Positions 8,387 to 17,259 are shown, numbered from the stretch's first letter. The stretch: 64,000 bases of DNA from Mesorhizobium sp. NBSH29 (GCF_015500055.1 NZ_CP045492.1:1374501-1438500); one strand, 5' to 3'. The notes: a model not told the origin generated them from the letters alone. Translations and numbers: made by a program.

Positions 8387-8949
8387 TGATATCCCTCAGG
8401 GAAAACTTCAGCGTCAGCCAGGCTCGGTGCCTTCTGGTCCTTGTCGGACAGTTGAACCCCATTTTGCATTTCAGGCCATTCGATGCCGATGCCGGGGTCG
8501 TCAAAGCGAATGCCGCGGTCATGGGCGGCTGAATAGTAGCCGGTCACCTTATAGATGACCTCAGTATCGTCTTCGAGCGTCATGAAACCATGGGCGAATC
8601 CCTTTGGCACCAGAATCTGGTTCCACTTGGAAGCCGAAACTTCGAGCGAAACCCATTTTCCGAAGGTAGCCGAGCCACGGCGGATGTCCACAGCGACGTC
8701 GAGGATGGAGCCACGGATCACGCGCACTAGCTTGTCCTGTGCAAACGGCGGCAATTGGTAGTGTAGCCCGCGTACCACGCCCTTGGACGCCGACAGCGAA
8801 TGATTGTCCTGCACAAAAGTCAGGTCGATGCCACTCGCGGTCATCGTCTGCGCATTATATGTCTCGGAAAAGAAGCCGCGATCGTCGCCAAATTTCTTCG
8901 GCGTGATTTCGACCACGCCGTCAAGACCGAGGGAGCGAACGTCAATCAT
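8383..8949 (-). CDS. rmlC: dTDP-4-dehydrorhamnose 3,5-epimerase
   Basis: A 188-residue cupin-fold epimerase that inverts C3 and C5 of dTDP-4-dehydro-6-deoxyglucose. The substrate-contact motif [11 protein letters not shown] (about 21-31), the catalytic His63 in GLHYQLPP, and the PKGFAHGF segment are present. The C-terminus ([19 protein letters not shown]) matches the usual family ending. ATGA overlaps join it to rmlA upstream and rmlB downstream. It acts as a cytosolic homodimer in the dTDP-rhamnose pathway. Confidence 0.95.
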   Translation of the reverse strand: MIDVRSLGLDGVVEITPKKFGDDRGFFSETYNAQTMTASGIDLTFVQDNHSLSASKGVVRGLHYQLPPFAQDKLVRVIRGSILDVAVDIRRGSATFGKWVSLEVSASKWNQILVPKGFAHGFMTLEDDTEVIYKVTGYYSAAHDRGIRFDDPGIGIEWPEMQNGVQLSDKDQKAPSLADAEVFPEGYQ

Positions 8950-9827
8950 TGTTGGCTAAACTCAGCTGCTCGGCGGCGCAAGTACGCCGCATACTCTGTC
9001 TTGCCCATCTTGTCGGCGCGCGCCCGAACGCGGTCAACGCCCACCCAGCCATTCTCAAGGCCAATCTCTTCCGGGCAAGCGATTTTGATACCCTGCCGGT
9101 GTTCGATGGTGCGAACAAAGGACGAGGCTTCGTGCAGACTGTCATGCGTGCCGGTGTCGAGCCAGGCATACCCGCGGCCCAGCAACTGTACATGTAGGTC
9201 GCCACGCTCCAGATAGGCGTTGTTCACGGCGGTGATCTCAAGTTCTCCACGCGAAGAAGGCTTCACTTTGGAGGCGATATCGACAACGCTGTTGTCATAG
9301 AAATAAAGTCCGGTCACTGCCCAGCTCGATTTGGGCTGTTCGGGCTTTTCCTCGATAGAGAGCACCCGTTGCGTCTTGCGGTCGAACTCCACCACGCCAT
9401 AACGCTGCGGGTCTTCAACATGATATGCAAACACTGAAGCCCCGCTTGGACGTGCAACCGCCTCGCGGCACATGCGCGAGAGGCCGTCGCCGAAATAAAT
9501 GTTGTCGCCCAATATCATTGCGACGCTGTCATTGCCGATGAAATCTCGACCGATGATAAAGGCTTCGGCAAGACCGTTGGGTTGCGGTTGTTCGGCATAG
9601 GAGAAATTGACGCCGAATTCGCTGCCGTCACCGAGCAAGTTCCTGAACACAGGCAAGTCGTGGGGCGTCGAGATGATCAAGATTTCCTGGATTCCCGCCA
9701 GCATAAGAACACTAAGCGGGTAATAGATCATTGGCTTGTCGTAGATAGGGAGAATCTGTTTCGAGACCGCAATGGTCAAGGGGTAGAGGCGCGTACCGCT
9801 TCCGCCTGCAAGTATAATGCCCTTCAT
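8946..9827 (-). CDS. rmlA: Glucose-1-phosphate thymidylyltransferase
   Basis: A 293-residue nucleotidyltransferase making dTDP-glucose from glucose-1-phosphate and dTTP, the first step of the rhamnose pathway. The nucleotide-binding signature [11 protein letters not shown] sits at the very N-terminus with the start used here. That ATG (9827) has AAGGGG at good spacing, whereas the upstream frame to 9851 adds residues not seen in the family. [14 protein letters not shown] and GDNIYFGDG are further family motifs. It is the first gene of the minus-strand rml operon, and its promoter should lie in the 132-base divergent gap before the first glycosyltransferase. Confidence 0.95.
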   Translation of the reverse strand: MKGIILAGGSGTRLYPLTIAVSKQILPIYDKPMIYYPLSVLMLAGIQEILIISTPHDLPVFRNLLGDGSEFGVNFSYAEQPQPNGLAEAFIIGRDFIGNDSVAMILGDNIYFGDGLSRMCREAVARPSGASVFAYHVEDPQRYGVVEFDRKTQRVLSIEEKPEQPKSSWAVTGLYFYDNSVVDIASKVKPSSRGELEITAVNNAYLERGDLHVQLLGRGYAWLDTGTHDSLHEASSFVRTIEHRQGIKIACPEEIGLENGWVGVDRVRARADKMGKTEYAAYLRRRAAEFSQQ

Positions 9828-9959
9828 TGCCCGCCCCTTCGTCGCACGCACCGATGCTTACATTTGCGCGCTTTCTGACGGCGTGCACCTAGCCTGTTTC
9901 CCGGTGTGGATCAATATGCTAGCCATCAGACATAACCGTCACGCGAACTCCAACAATTG

Positions 9960-10865
9960 ATGAAACCACTTACAGGCCAGCCGTCCATTGTCGGTGTGAT
10001 CGTCAGCTATAGACCTGATGTGGAGGTTTTGAGGCAACTTGTCGAAGCCGTCGTCAATCAGGTCGATCGCCTGCTCATTGTCGACAACGGGATGCAGGTG
10101 CGGGCTGATACCGCCGCGTCTGAGAAGATCGAAATCATCACGCTCGGCGATAACCTCGGCATAGCGCGGGCGCAAAATGAAGGCATCGCTCGAGCAAGGA
10201 GCCTTGGCGCAACGCACGTGCTGCTGCTTGACCAGGACAGCATCCCCGAAGCCGACATGGTAGTGAAGCTGCTGGCTGCTCTGCAGTCACTGGAAACCAC
10301 CGGTGTCAGCGTGGCATGTGTTGGCCCCAACTATCAGGATGATAGGCACGCCAACGCGAAACCGTTTGTCCGGTTGAAGTATCTCCATTTCAAACGGCAG
10401 CCATGCGCCGGCGACTTGGTGGAAGTCGATTTTCTGATCGCGTCAGGTTGTCTCATCACGATGTCGGCGCTGGATACAGTGGGCCCGATGGCGGATGATC
10501 TGTTCATTGATTACGTCGACATCGAATGGGGTCTGCGGGCACAGTCCATTGGACTGAAGTCCTACGGCGTTTGCACGGCCAGCATGCGTCACGCACTTGG
10601 AGATTCCGCAATCCGACTGGGAACCAAAAGCATTCCGGTTCACAGCCCGCTTCGCCAGTATTACAATGTGCGCAATACGCTCTGGCTCTGCCGGCGCGAC
10701 TTTATTTCCTGGCAATATCGCGCGGCTTTGATGTTGAGGCTGGTTTACTATGCAGGGTTCTACACTGTGCTGGTACCGCCGCGCATAACGCGCCTGCGTA
10801 TGATGGCGTCCGGCCTCTATGACGGAATTTTGAACCGCATGGGGAAATATCGTGGCAAAAACTAA
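9960..10865 (+). CDS. Family 2 glycosyltransferase, probable rhamnosyltransferase
   Basis: About 301 residues. A GT-A fold N-terminal domain starts with VGVIVSYRPD, has the nucleotide-binding NLGIARAQNEGI segment and the metal-binding DxD in LLLDQDSIPEAD. ASGCLITMSALDTVG and DYVDIEWGLRA match the RfbF-like rhamnosyltransferases. A C-terminal hydrophobic stretch (about 255-275) may contact the membrane. It likely transfers rhamnose from dTDP-rhamnose to a lipid-linked glycan on the cytosolic face. ATG at 9960 is used; a TTG lies directly before it. It is divergent from rmlA and overlaps the next glycosyltransferase, so the pair is co-transcribed. Confidence 0.88.
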   Translation: MKPLTGQPSIVGVIVSYRPDVEVLRQLVEAVVNQVDRLLIVDNGMQVRADTAASEKIEIITLGDNLGIARAQNEGIARARSLGATHVLLLDQDSIPEADMVVKLLAALQSLETTGVSVACVGPNYQDDRHANAKPFVRLKYLHFKRQPCAGDLVEVDFLIASGCLITMSALDTVGPMADDLFIDYVDIEWGLRAQSIGLKSYGVCTASMRHALGDSAIRLGTKSIPVHSPLRQYYNVRNTLWLCRRDFISWQYRAALMLRLVYYAGFYTVLVPPRITRLRMMASGLYDGILNRMGKYRGKN

Positions 10866-11685
10866 AGCGCTGTCCCGGAAGGCAATGGATGGATGGGATA
10901 TTACAATCTGCATCGTCACGTTCCGGCCCGACATTGCTGAAGTCCACGCCACCTGTACCGCACTTGTCAGCGCCCTGAGTGCCATCCCTCACCTCACTGC
11001 AAAGCTCTTTATCATCGACAATTCGCCACCTGACGCGCTGGCCAAGGGTCTGCCGGCTGCACTTTCAGGATGCGAGGTCGAAATCATCGCCGGGCATGGC
11101 AATATCGGCTTTGGCGCGGCCAATAATCAGGTTCTGGGGCGCACCGGCACCTATCATCTGGTGCTCAATCCTGATGTTGAGATGGACAAGAGTGCTCTTG
11201 CCGAGGCCATGGCCTACATGAGCGCTACGCCTGATTGCGGCCTCATCTCGCCGCAGGCCACCTGGCCGGATGGACGGCGTCAATATCTGGCCAAGCGGTT
11301 CCCGGAACCCTTTGATCTGCTCATCCGTGGCTTTGCGCCACTATGGCTTCGCAAACTCTTTGAGGCGCGCCTGTCCCGCTATGAGATGAGACGGGAAACC
11401 GATGCCGAAAAGCCATTTGCAGCCCCTATCGTTAGTGGCTGCTTCATGTTTTTTCGCGGCAATTTGTTTGAAAAATTGCGCGGCTTCGACCCGCGCTATT
11501 TTCTTTACTTCGAGGATTTCGACCTGTCACTTCGCGCGTCAGAGTGCACCAAAGTGATCCATCTTCCGGCTGTCAAAATTGTCCATGGCGGTGGCAATGC
11601 CGCATCCAAGGGGTTTTGGCATATCAGACAATTCCTCCGCTCGAGTTGGGTTTTCTATTCGTCCCATGGGCTGCGTGAGTCATAA
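10852..11685 (+). CDS. Family 2 glycosyltransferase (WbbL-like)
   Basis: A 277-residue glycosyltransferase. It has ICIVTFRPDIAEV at the N-terminus, NIGFGAANNQ, the NPDVEM metal site, VSGCFMFFRGNLFEKLRGFDPRYFLYFEDFDLSLRA segment with the ED pair typical of WbbL-type rhamnosyltransferases, and a C-terminal IRQFLRSSWVFY helix. It probably adds a second sugar, likely rhamnose, in the same polysaccharide. The start is a GTG overlapping the previous gene by 14 bases and preceded by GGGGAAATATC. With only two transferases in the locus, the glycan repeat may be short or further enzymes may lie elsewhere. Confidence 0.88.
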   Translation: MAKTKALSRKAMDGWDITICIVTFRPDIAEVHATCTALVSALSAIPHLTAKLFIIDNSPPDALAKGLPAALSGCEVEIIAGHGNIGFGAANNQVLGRTGTYHLVLNPDVEMDKSALAEAMAYMSATPDCGLISPQATWPDGRRQYLAKRFPEPFDLLIRGFAPLWLRKLFEARLSRYEMRRETDAEKPFAAPIVSGCFMFFRGNLFEKLRGFDPRYFLYFEDFDLSLRASECTKVIHLPAVKIVHGGGNAASKGFWHIRQFLRSSWVFYSSHGLRES

Positions 11686-11798
11686 ACCATCCCATCCCAT
11701 CCCAATTGCGCATTGGCATTCGCGTGGCAATCCTTAAACTGGGCTGCGAGGCGGTCGGCATGTCTGACTGCTCGTGTTATCTATAGGAGGAAAGACGA

Positions 11799-12749
11799 AT
11801 GACATTTAGACCCAAAATGCTTGTGTTTGGTGCACTGGCGCTGTCGTTGACGGCGGTTCCCGTCAAGGCACAGGAATTCATCAACGTTTTGACCGGCGGC
11901 ACGTCCGGAGTCTATTACCCGCTGGGAGTTGGACTTTCGGAAATCTACGGCAAGGGTATCGAGGGCGCGCGTACCCAGGTGCAGGCTACCAAGGCTTCGG
12001 TCGAGAACCTCAATCTGTTGCAGCAGGGCAAGGGCGAGATCGCCTTCGCGCTGGGTGATTCCGTAAAGCTGGCTGCAGAAGGCAATAAGGAAGCCGGCTA
12101 TCCCGGCAAGCTAGACAAGCTTCGTGGCATAGCTGCTATTTACCCAAACTACATCCAGATTGTCGCCAACGCCGAATCGGGCATCAAGACGCTGGCGGAC
12201 TTGAAGGGCAAGAGCCTGTCAGTTGGCGCTCCTGCTTCCGGCACCGAGCTGAATGCACGCGCCATTTTCGAGGCGGCCGGCATGAAGTATGAGGATCTGG
12301 GCAAGGTCGAATATCTGCCGTTCGCCGAATCGGTCGAGCTCATTAAGAACCGCCAGCTGGATGCCACGCTTCAGTCGGCAGGTCTTGGCGTTGCCTCTAT
12401 CCGCGATCTGGCGACCTCGCTGAAGATCAATGTGGTGGCCGTGCCAGCGAGCGACGTCGAAAAGATCGGTGCGCCTTTCCTGTCGGTGACGATCCCTGCT
12501 GGCACTTATGACGGCCAGACTGAAGATGTGCCTACGGCTGCAGTTGGCAATTTCCTCGTCTCGCACTCGGACGTTTCCGACGAGACCGCCTATCAGATGA
12601 CCAAGCTTCTGTTCGAAAACCTGCCGCAGCTTTCAGCTGCGCATGCGGCTGCAAAGGCTATCGATCCAGCAAAGGCGCTGGTCGGCATGCCGATCCCGCT
12701 ACATCCTGGCGCCGAGCGTTACTACAAGGAAGCGGGCATCCTGAAATAG
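11799..12749 (+). CDS. TAXI-family TRAP transporter solute-binding protein
   Basis: A 316-residue periplasmic binding protein. A signal peptide with cleavage after VKA (about residue 24) precedes FINVLTGGTSGVYYPLGVGLSEIY, the hallmark start of TAXI receptors. VQATKASVENLNLLQQGKGEIAF and LKGKSLSVGAPASGTELNARAI are conserved family segments. TAXI receptors commonly bind C4/C5-dicarboxylates or amino acids such as glutamate; the ligand here is not predictable. AGGAGG lies just before the ATG, so translation should be strong. The permease and DUF1850 genes follow as an operon. Confidence 0.93.
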   Translation: MTFRPKMLVFGALALSLTAVPVKAQEFINVLTGGTSGVYYPLGVGLSEIYGKGIEGARTQVQATKASVENLNLLQQGKGEIAFALGDSVKLAAEGNKEAGYPGKLDKLRGIAAIYPNYIQIVANAESGIKTLADLKGKSLSVGAPASGTELNARAIFEAAGMKYEDLGKVEYLPFAESVELIKNRQLDATLQSAGLGVASIRDLATSLKINVVAVPASDVEKIGAPFLSVTIPAGTYDGQTEDVPTAAVGNFLVSHSDVSDETAYQMTKLLFENLPQLSAAHAAAKAIDPAKALVGMPIPLHPGAERYYKEAGILK

Positions 12750-12881
12750 GCTCGCCTCTCGCTCTGGCGAACGGTTACACAACTAGAATCCGGTCGCTTC
12801 AGAAAGCGGCCGGATTTCTGGCACTGCCCAACCAGCTGGAGCGGCAATACTCCCGCAACATTGTCGTACTGGAACGAACCA

Positions 12882-14975
12882 ATGAGCGAACCTGCTGTCA
12901 TGACATCTGCCGCGCCTGTCGAAGTGCCGCATGAAGGTCTGCCACCCGGCTTTGGCCTGGGCATCGCCGGCAAGGTCGCGTTTAGCATTGCCGTCGTATT
13001 CTCGCTGTTTCAGCTTTACACAGCCGCCTATGGGGCACTGCCTAGCCAGGTCGTGCGCTCCATGCATGTCGGCTTCCTGCTTTTGCTCGGGTTTGGACTG
13101 ATCGCTAATCTGCGCGCGGTTTCCCCGCTGGCAAGAAGCTGGTTCTGGGGCCTTGGTTTTTTGGGCTTCCTCACCGGCGTCTACAATTGGGTGTTCTATG
13201 TGGACATCATCCAGCGCACCGGCTTCCTCACTCGGACCGACCTGGTGATAGGCACACTTCTCATTGCTTTGGTGTTTGAGGCGTCGCGCCGAATCATGGG
13301 TCTACCACTGGCGCTAATTGCCGGTATTTTCCTGCTTTATTGCTTTTTCGGCAATTATCTGCCGGCTCCCTTTATCCATCGTGGGTATGATTTCGAGCAG
13401 ATCATCGAAAACTTCGCCTTCGGCACCGAGGGGATATACGGCACGCCGATCTACGTCTCGGCGGCCTACATCTTCATTTTCGTAGTTTTTGCCACGTTCC
13501 TCGAAAAGGCGGGCATGATTGCGCTGTTTAACGATTTTGCGCTCGGCCTCGTCGGCTCCTGGCGTGGCGGGCCGGCGCAGGTGTCGGTGCTGTCTTCGGC
13601 TTTGATGGGTACGATTTCGGGATCGGGTGTTGCCAATGTGGTAGCCAGTGGCCAGTTCACCATCCCGCTGATGAAGCGCTTTGGCTTTCGTCCTGCCTTT
13701 GCCGGCGCTGTGGAAGCGACCGCGTCGATGGGTGGCCAGATAATGCCCCCGGTCATGGGCGCTGTGGCGTTCATCATGGCCGAAACCCTTAACGTCCCCT
13801 ACGCCGATATCGTCAAGGCGGCTATCATCCCGGCAATGCTCTATTTCGGTGCGTGCTTCTGGCAGGTCCATCTGGAGTCCGGCAAAGCCGGTCTTGGCGG
13901 GTTGGACAAGGCTTCGCTCCCCAACCCCTGGGCAGCCGTGCGCCTGCATTGGCCGCTGCTTCTGCCGCTTGCGGCGCTCGTATATCTCCTGTTTGCCGGG
14001 TATACACCTATTTTCGCGGGCACCATGGGTCTTGCCCTCACCGTAGTTCTCATCCTCGGAACGCCGCTGGCGGCACTCATCGGGCCGCTGGCTTTCCGCC
14101 TTGTTTTCTGGCTGGCGATCGGCCTGGGTGCCGCGTCTTTCATGAAATATGGGGTCGATATTCTGAGCCTCGTCATCCTTGCTTTGCTTATTGCTTGCGC
14201 CACGTTCAAAGGCGGGCGGGAAACTATCCGAATCTGCATCGAATCGCTGGCCGAAGGCGCACGTAACGCACTGCCTGTGGGCATCGCCTGCGCCATAGTC
14301 GGTATTGTCATTGGTACGCTGACGCTGACCGGTATCGCCTCCACCTTCATTGGCTTCATCATCTCCATCGGCAAGGACCAGCTATTCCTGTCGCTGGTGC
14401 TGACCATGCTCACCTGCCTGGTTCTTGGCATGGGCATCCCGACCATCCCCAACTACATCATCACCTCGTCGCTGGCGGGGCCGGCGCTGCTGGAACTCGG
14501 CGTGCCTCTCATTGTCAGCCATATGTTTGTTTTCTATTTCGGCATCATGGCAGACTTGACGCCACCGGTTGCGCTGGCTGCTTTCGCGGCAGCACCGATT
14601 GCTAAGGAGTCCGGTCTAAAAATCGGCATTCAAGCGTCGAAATTAGCCGTTGCAGGCTTCGTTGTACCCTTCATGGCTGTCTACACTCCGGCCTTGATGC
14701 TTCAGGATGCCGGACCGGTCGCTGCTGCTTACGGATACCCGGTCGAGGTTGCCTATATCCTGCTCAAGGCATGTCTGGGCATCGTGTTGTGGGGCGCCGC
14801 AGCGGTTGGGTTCCTGTTTGCTCGTATGGCAGTTTGGGAGCGGCTGATGGCCCTTGCGGCAGGCCTCCTGTTGGTAATGGCGCTACCGACCACGGATGAG
14901 GCGGGCTTTGCGCTTGCAGCGTTGTGCATTGGTTTGCACTGGTGGCGCTCGCGCAAGGCTGTCCGGGCCGCATGA
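12882..14975 (+). CDS. TAXI-type TRAP transporter, fused small/large permease
   Basis: A 697-residue, highly hydrophobic membrane protein in which the 4-helix small (Q) and 12-helix large (M) TRAP subunits are fused, as is normal for TAXI systems. Motifs include GSWRGGPAQVSVLSSALMGTISGSGVANVVASG and GMGIPTIPNYIITSSLAGPALLELG, the substrate-site repeats of the M subunit. It drives sodium- or proton-coupled uptake of the ligand captured by the binding protein. ATG 12882 with GGAACG upstream is preferred over a TTG 21 bases earlier. One base separates its stop from the GTG of the DUF1850 gene. Confidence 0.93.
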   Translation: MSEPAVMTSAAPVEVPHEGLPPGFGLGIAGKVAFSIAVVFSLFQLYTAAYGALPSQVVRSMHVGFLLLLGFGLIANLRAVSPLARSWFWGLGFLGFLTGVYNWVFYVDIIQRTGFLTRTDLVIGTLLIALVFEASRRIMGLPLALIAGIFLLYCFFGNYLPAPFIHRGYDFEQIIENFAFGTEGIYGTPIYVSAAYIFIFVVFATFLEKAGMIALFNDFALGLVGSWRGGPAQVSVLSSALMGTISGSGVANVVASGQFTIPLMKRFGFRPAFAGAVEATASMGGQIMPPVMGAVAFIMAETLNVPYADIVKAAIIPAMLYFGACFWQVHLESGKAGLGGLDKASLPNPWAAVRLHWPLLLPLAALVYLLFAGYTPIFAGTMGLALTVVLILGTPLAALIGPLAFRLVFWLAIGLGAASFMKYGVDILSLVILALLIACATFKGGRETIRICIESLAEGARNALPVGIACAIVGIVIGTLTLTGIASTFIGFIISIGKDQLFLSLVLTMLTCLVLGMGIPTIPNYIITSSLAGPALLELGVPLIVSHMFVFYFGIMADLTPPVALAAFAAAPIAKESGLKIGIQASKLAVAGFVVPFMAVYTPALMLQDAGPVAAAYGYPVEVAYILLKACLGIVLWGAAAVGFLFARMAVWERLMALAAGLLLVMALPTTDEAGFALAALCIGLHWWRSRKAVRAA

Positions 14976-14976
14976 C

Positions 14977-15342
14977 GTGAGCGGCCTCTGTATCCTGGCC
15001 GCGGGCAAGATTGCCTTCATGGCAACGACAGTCTTCACGCTATCCTGGACCCATTCGGTGGAGAAAACCCGCTGGGAGGAAGACTGGAAACTGAAGCCGG
15101 CCGGGCTGCAAATCATCACAGCCCGCGTAAAGGGTTCAGGCGCAGGCATGGAGCCTGCGCCTGACGCAATTCTAGTTGACGGGTGGTGGACTTATCGGCC
15201 CGCTGTGCCGATCCAAAACCAGCTCGTGCTGGCGGCTTCGGGGGCGACAGTGTCAGGCTGGCAGATTTGCGGCGGGGGAAAGTGCAGGACCATTGGCACA
15301 AACGCGGACGAACCGGTTGTGCTCAAGCCGTGTGACGGGTGA
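14977..15342 (+). CDS. DUF1850 protein, TAXI transporter companion
   Basis: About 121 residues. The start is a GTG one base after the permease stop, so the two are translationally coupled. A short N-terminal hydrophobic stretch is followed by FTLSWTHSVEKTRWEEDW, the DUF1850 signature, and later VDGWWTYRP and a Cys pair (ICGGGKC). DUF1850 genes recur beside TAXI-type TRAP transporters, so a role in that transport system is likely, but no biochemical function is established to my knowledge. The reading frame continues upstream inside the permease gene, but that part is not expected to be translated. Confidence 0.8.
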   Translation: MSGLCILAAGKIAFMATTVFTLSWTHSVEKTRWEEDWKLKPAGLQIITARVKGSGAGMEPAPDAILVDGWWTYRPAVPIQNQLVLAASGATVSGWQICGGGKCRTIGTNADEPVVLKPCDG

Positions 15343-15798
15343 CCGTGCTTGCGGCGATAGGCTTTGAGCGCGGCGCTCTGCGCGGCGAACGCGGTGTGTC
15401 AGCGAAACGTGGCGGGCGTGTCAAACGCGCCCCCGTTTCGGCGGGCAAAGGCAGGGCCAGGTCCACGCATATAATGGCGCTCGGGACGATAGGTGGGTGC
15501 AACGAATTCGCGAAGCGCGACGCTGTAGCGTGAAATGAGATTCCAGTATGCCATTGTCTTGATCCCTGGCCGTCGAGCTTTCTCGTCGGAGTTGGGGTGA
15601 CCCTACGCGACAGGAGTGAATACTCCGTGAACGCGATGTTAAGATTTCGCCAAAAGTGACTGTAATCATGGCGGAAATCCGGCTGATTCGGGGTTTAAGT
15701 TCGACCACAGCACTACGCCTCACGGTTGTGATATTTCAGCCACAGATACCGCGAGCGTCGTCCGCAACCGCATTTTTTTCCACAGACTAAGTTTGTAA
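15343..15798. other. Intergenic stretch without a supported gene
   Basis: Nothing convincing is coded here on either strand; a 100-codon minus-strand frame (15421-15723) is Arg/Ser-rich, lacks a ribosome binding site and resembles no family. The only clear structure is a nested hairpin 60-100 bases after the DUF1850 gene: CGAAACG (15403-15409) with CGTTTCG (15434-15440), enclosing GGGCG/CGCCC (15414-15418/15428-15432). No T-tract follows, so if it ends transcription of the transporter operon it is not a standard intrinsic terminator. Confidence 0.5.
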
Positions 15799-15824
15799 GG
15801 AACGTCTTGATCGCCACCTGCGTT
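15799..15824 (+). promoter_or_regulatory. EcfG-type general stress promoter
   Basis: GGAAC at 15799-15803, a 17-base spacer, then CGTT at 15821-15824. This matches the GGAAC-N16/17-CGTT promoter of EcfG sigma factors in the PhyR-NepR-EcfG general stress response of alphaproteobacteria. It sits 73 bases before the ATG of the DUF892 gene on the same strand, a gene family often induced by stress. Assignment is by sequence match only. Confidence 0.75.
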
Positions 15825-15896
15825 GGGGAGCCAAGGGGGATTGAACACCCATGCATCACACCTCGATGCATCCAACCAACCAGAAGGACGAATACC

Positions 15897-16403
15897 ATGG
15901 GCTTCTTTTCGAAGGACATTAAAACTCTTGACGACCTTTTCGTACATACGCTGCGCGATATCTATTATGCAGAGAAAGAGATCAAGAAGGCGCTGCCGGA
16001 CATGATCGAGAAGGCGACCAGCACGGAACTTAAAAACGGCTTCGAGATGCATCTGCGCGAGACCGAAGGACACATCGACCGCCTTGAGCAGGTCTTCGAG
16101 ATGCACGGCGAAAAGGCCAAGGCGGTCAACTGCCCTGCCATTGACGGAATCCTGAAAGAAGCCAATGAAGTTGCTGGCGACATTGACGACAAGCAGGTGC
16201 TGGATGCAGCCCTCATCGCGGCCGCGCAGGCTGTGGAACATTATGAGATGACCCGCTACGGCACGCTTGTCGAGTGGGCGAAGCAACTGGGCCGCGATGA
16301 CTGCGCGGCGGTGCTGAAGAAGAACCTCGACGAGGAAAAAGCCACCGACAAGAAGCTGACGGTTCTGGCCGAAAGCTCGGTCAATCTGGCTGCAGCTGAA
16401 TAG
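15897..16403 (+). CDS. DUF892 ferritin-like protein (YciE/YciF family)
   Basis: A 168-residue all-helical protein of the ferritin-like DUF892 family. It starts MGFFSKDIKTLDDLFVHTLRDIYYAEKEI, the typical first helix, and keeps E/H residues in the helical pairs (YYAEKEI, RETEGHIDRLEQVF, QAVEHYEMTRYGTL, LDEEKATDKKL) that can hold a di-metal centre. Family members are stress-induced and may protect against oxidative damage, but their reaction is unclear. ATG 15897 follows AAGGACGAATACC. An EcfG-type promoter upstream and a strong terminator downstream make it a single-gene unit. Confidence 0.92.
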   Translation: MGFFSKDIKTLDDLFVHTLRDIYYAEKEIKKALPDMIEKATSTELKNGFEMHLRETEGHIDRLEQVFEMHGEKAKAVNCPAIDGILKEANEVAGDIDDKQVLDAALIAAAQAVEHYEMTRYGTLVEWAKQLGRDDCAAVLKKNLDEEKATDKKLTVLAESSVNLAAAE

Positions 16404-16417
16404 CTATTGCCTACATA

Positions 16418-16452
16418 ATGAAAAAGCCGGCCGTCGTGGCCGGCTTTTTCAT
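16418..16452. terminator. Bidirectional intrinsic terminator
   Basis: A 15-bp perfect stem from ATGAAAAAGCCGGCC (16418-16432) to its complement (16438-16452) around a GTCGT loop. The A-run on one side and T-run on the other make it work in both directions. It ends the DUF892 gene and overlaps the last codon and stop of the convergent ArsR-like gene (stop at 16449-16451). Confidence 0.92.
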
Positions 16453-17132
16453 GCGTGCAGGAAGATTTTCGTGAAAGTCTGCATCCCCTTGGGCGAGAAG
16501 ATTACGGCGCGGCTGTGCGCATCCCGTCTGGCCCACCGTTCGGCAAGTATCTTGTCGTAAATGGCTGCTCCCAAGGTTCCAGCCAGATGTGCACGACGCA
16601 CAGACCAGTCGAGGCAGGACCGGCACATCGGCCGCCGCCCTTTTTGCGCAGCCAGGGGATCGATGCCTACGGCTTCAAAGAAGTGTTCGCCCTCGGCTCC
16701 AATCGTGATGTCATTTCCATCCCGCACCAGAACATTCCTAGTCAGAAAACCATCCAGCATTGCCACCGCGTGATGGCCAGCAAGGTGATCGTAGCAGACC
16801 CGTGCCTCGCGCATTGATGCGTCGCGCGGGCCTGGTCGTACGCGTCTGGGACCGACCGTGGCTGCAACGCCCATGATGGCTTCAAGCATCGCCGCGATCT
16901 GCGGGCCGGATAACCCATAATAGCGGTGGCGTCCCTCAGCGGCGAGCGACAACAAGCCGCCCTCCATCAACTTGGACAGATGGGAACTCGCGGTTTGCAC
17001 CGTCACCCCTGCCTCGAGTGCCAGTTCGCTGGCCGTCAGCGCACCACCTCCCATCAGCGCCGTCAGCATATTGGCACGCGCCGGGTCGCCAACGAGACTG
17101 GCTATCCGGGCGATGTCAGGACCTTCTCTCAT
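16449..17132 (-). CDS. ArsR-family transcriptional regulator
   Basis: A 227-residue regulator. The N-terminal ArsR winged helix (about 5-85) contains IASLVGDPARANMLTALMGGGALTASELALEAGVTVQTASSHLSKLMEGGLLSLAAEGRHRYYGL. The long C-terminal part (about 100-227) has the paired segments ARVCYDHLAGHHAVAML and CRSCLDWSVRRAHLAGTLGAAI with three Cys, seen in a subgroup of long ArsR proteins; a sensing role is possible. The chosen ATG 17132 has TGGAG upstream and gives the family's usual MREGPDIA start; a frame to 17171 lacks a good site. It is divergent from the DUF1127/NIPSNAP genes. Confidence 0.85.
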   Translation of the reverse strand: MREGPDIARIASLVGDPARANMLTALMGGGALTASELALEAGVTVQTASSHLSKLMEGGLLSLAAEGRHRYYGLSGPQIAAMLEAIMGVAATVGPRRVRPGPRDASMREARVCYDHLAGHHAVAMLDGFLTRNVLVRDGNDITIGAEGEHFFEAVGIDPLAAQKGRRPMCRSCLDWSVRRAHLAGTLGAAIYDKILAERWARRDAHSRAVIFSPKGMQTFTKIFLHA

Positions 17133-17134
17133 GG

Positions 17135-17150
17135 TTCGATCTCCATCGAA
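17135..17150. promoter_or_regulatory. Candidate ArsR operator (inverted repeat)
   Basis: Perfect inverted repeat TTCGAT-CTCC-ATCGAA, starting three bases outside the regulator's ATG and 51 bases before the divergent small reading frame. The position fits autoregulation and control of the divergent genes. Binding is inferred from symmetry and position only. Confidence 0.45.
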
Positions 17151-17200
17151 GTATTCCTGCGAAAATGACATTATTCTGGTGCCAGATCAAGGAGACAAAG

Positions 17201-17254
17201 ATGGCACTGCCGATCCCTGTTCGCCGGTACTATCGCAGACACGGGTTGCGCTGA
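17201..17254 (+). other. Short 17-codon reading frame with strong ribosome binding site
   Basis: ATG at 17201 follows AAGGAGACAAAG, one of the best ribosome binding sites in this part of the window, but the frame stops after 17 codons at TGA 17252-17254 (peptide MALPIPVRRYYRRHGLR). The DUF1127 frame continues directly from here in the -1 frame. It is either the N-terminus of a DUF1127 gene that lacks one base in this sequence, or a leader peptide coupled to the DUF1127 frame. Confidence 0.4.
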
Positions 17255-17259
17255 AGGCT

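Noticed and set aside
11688-11703. Three CCATC units after the second glycosyltransferase
   Set aside because: Too short and imperfect to suggest a functional repeat or phase variation.
15421-15723. 100-codon minus-strand frame
   Set aside because: No family resemblance and no ribosome binding site; a typical chance frame in GC-rich DNA.
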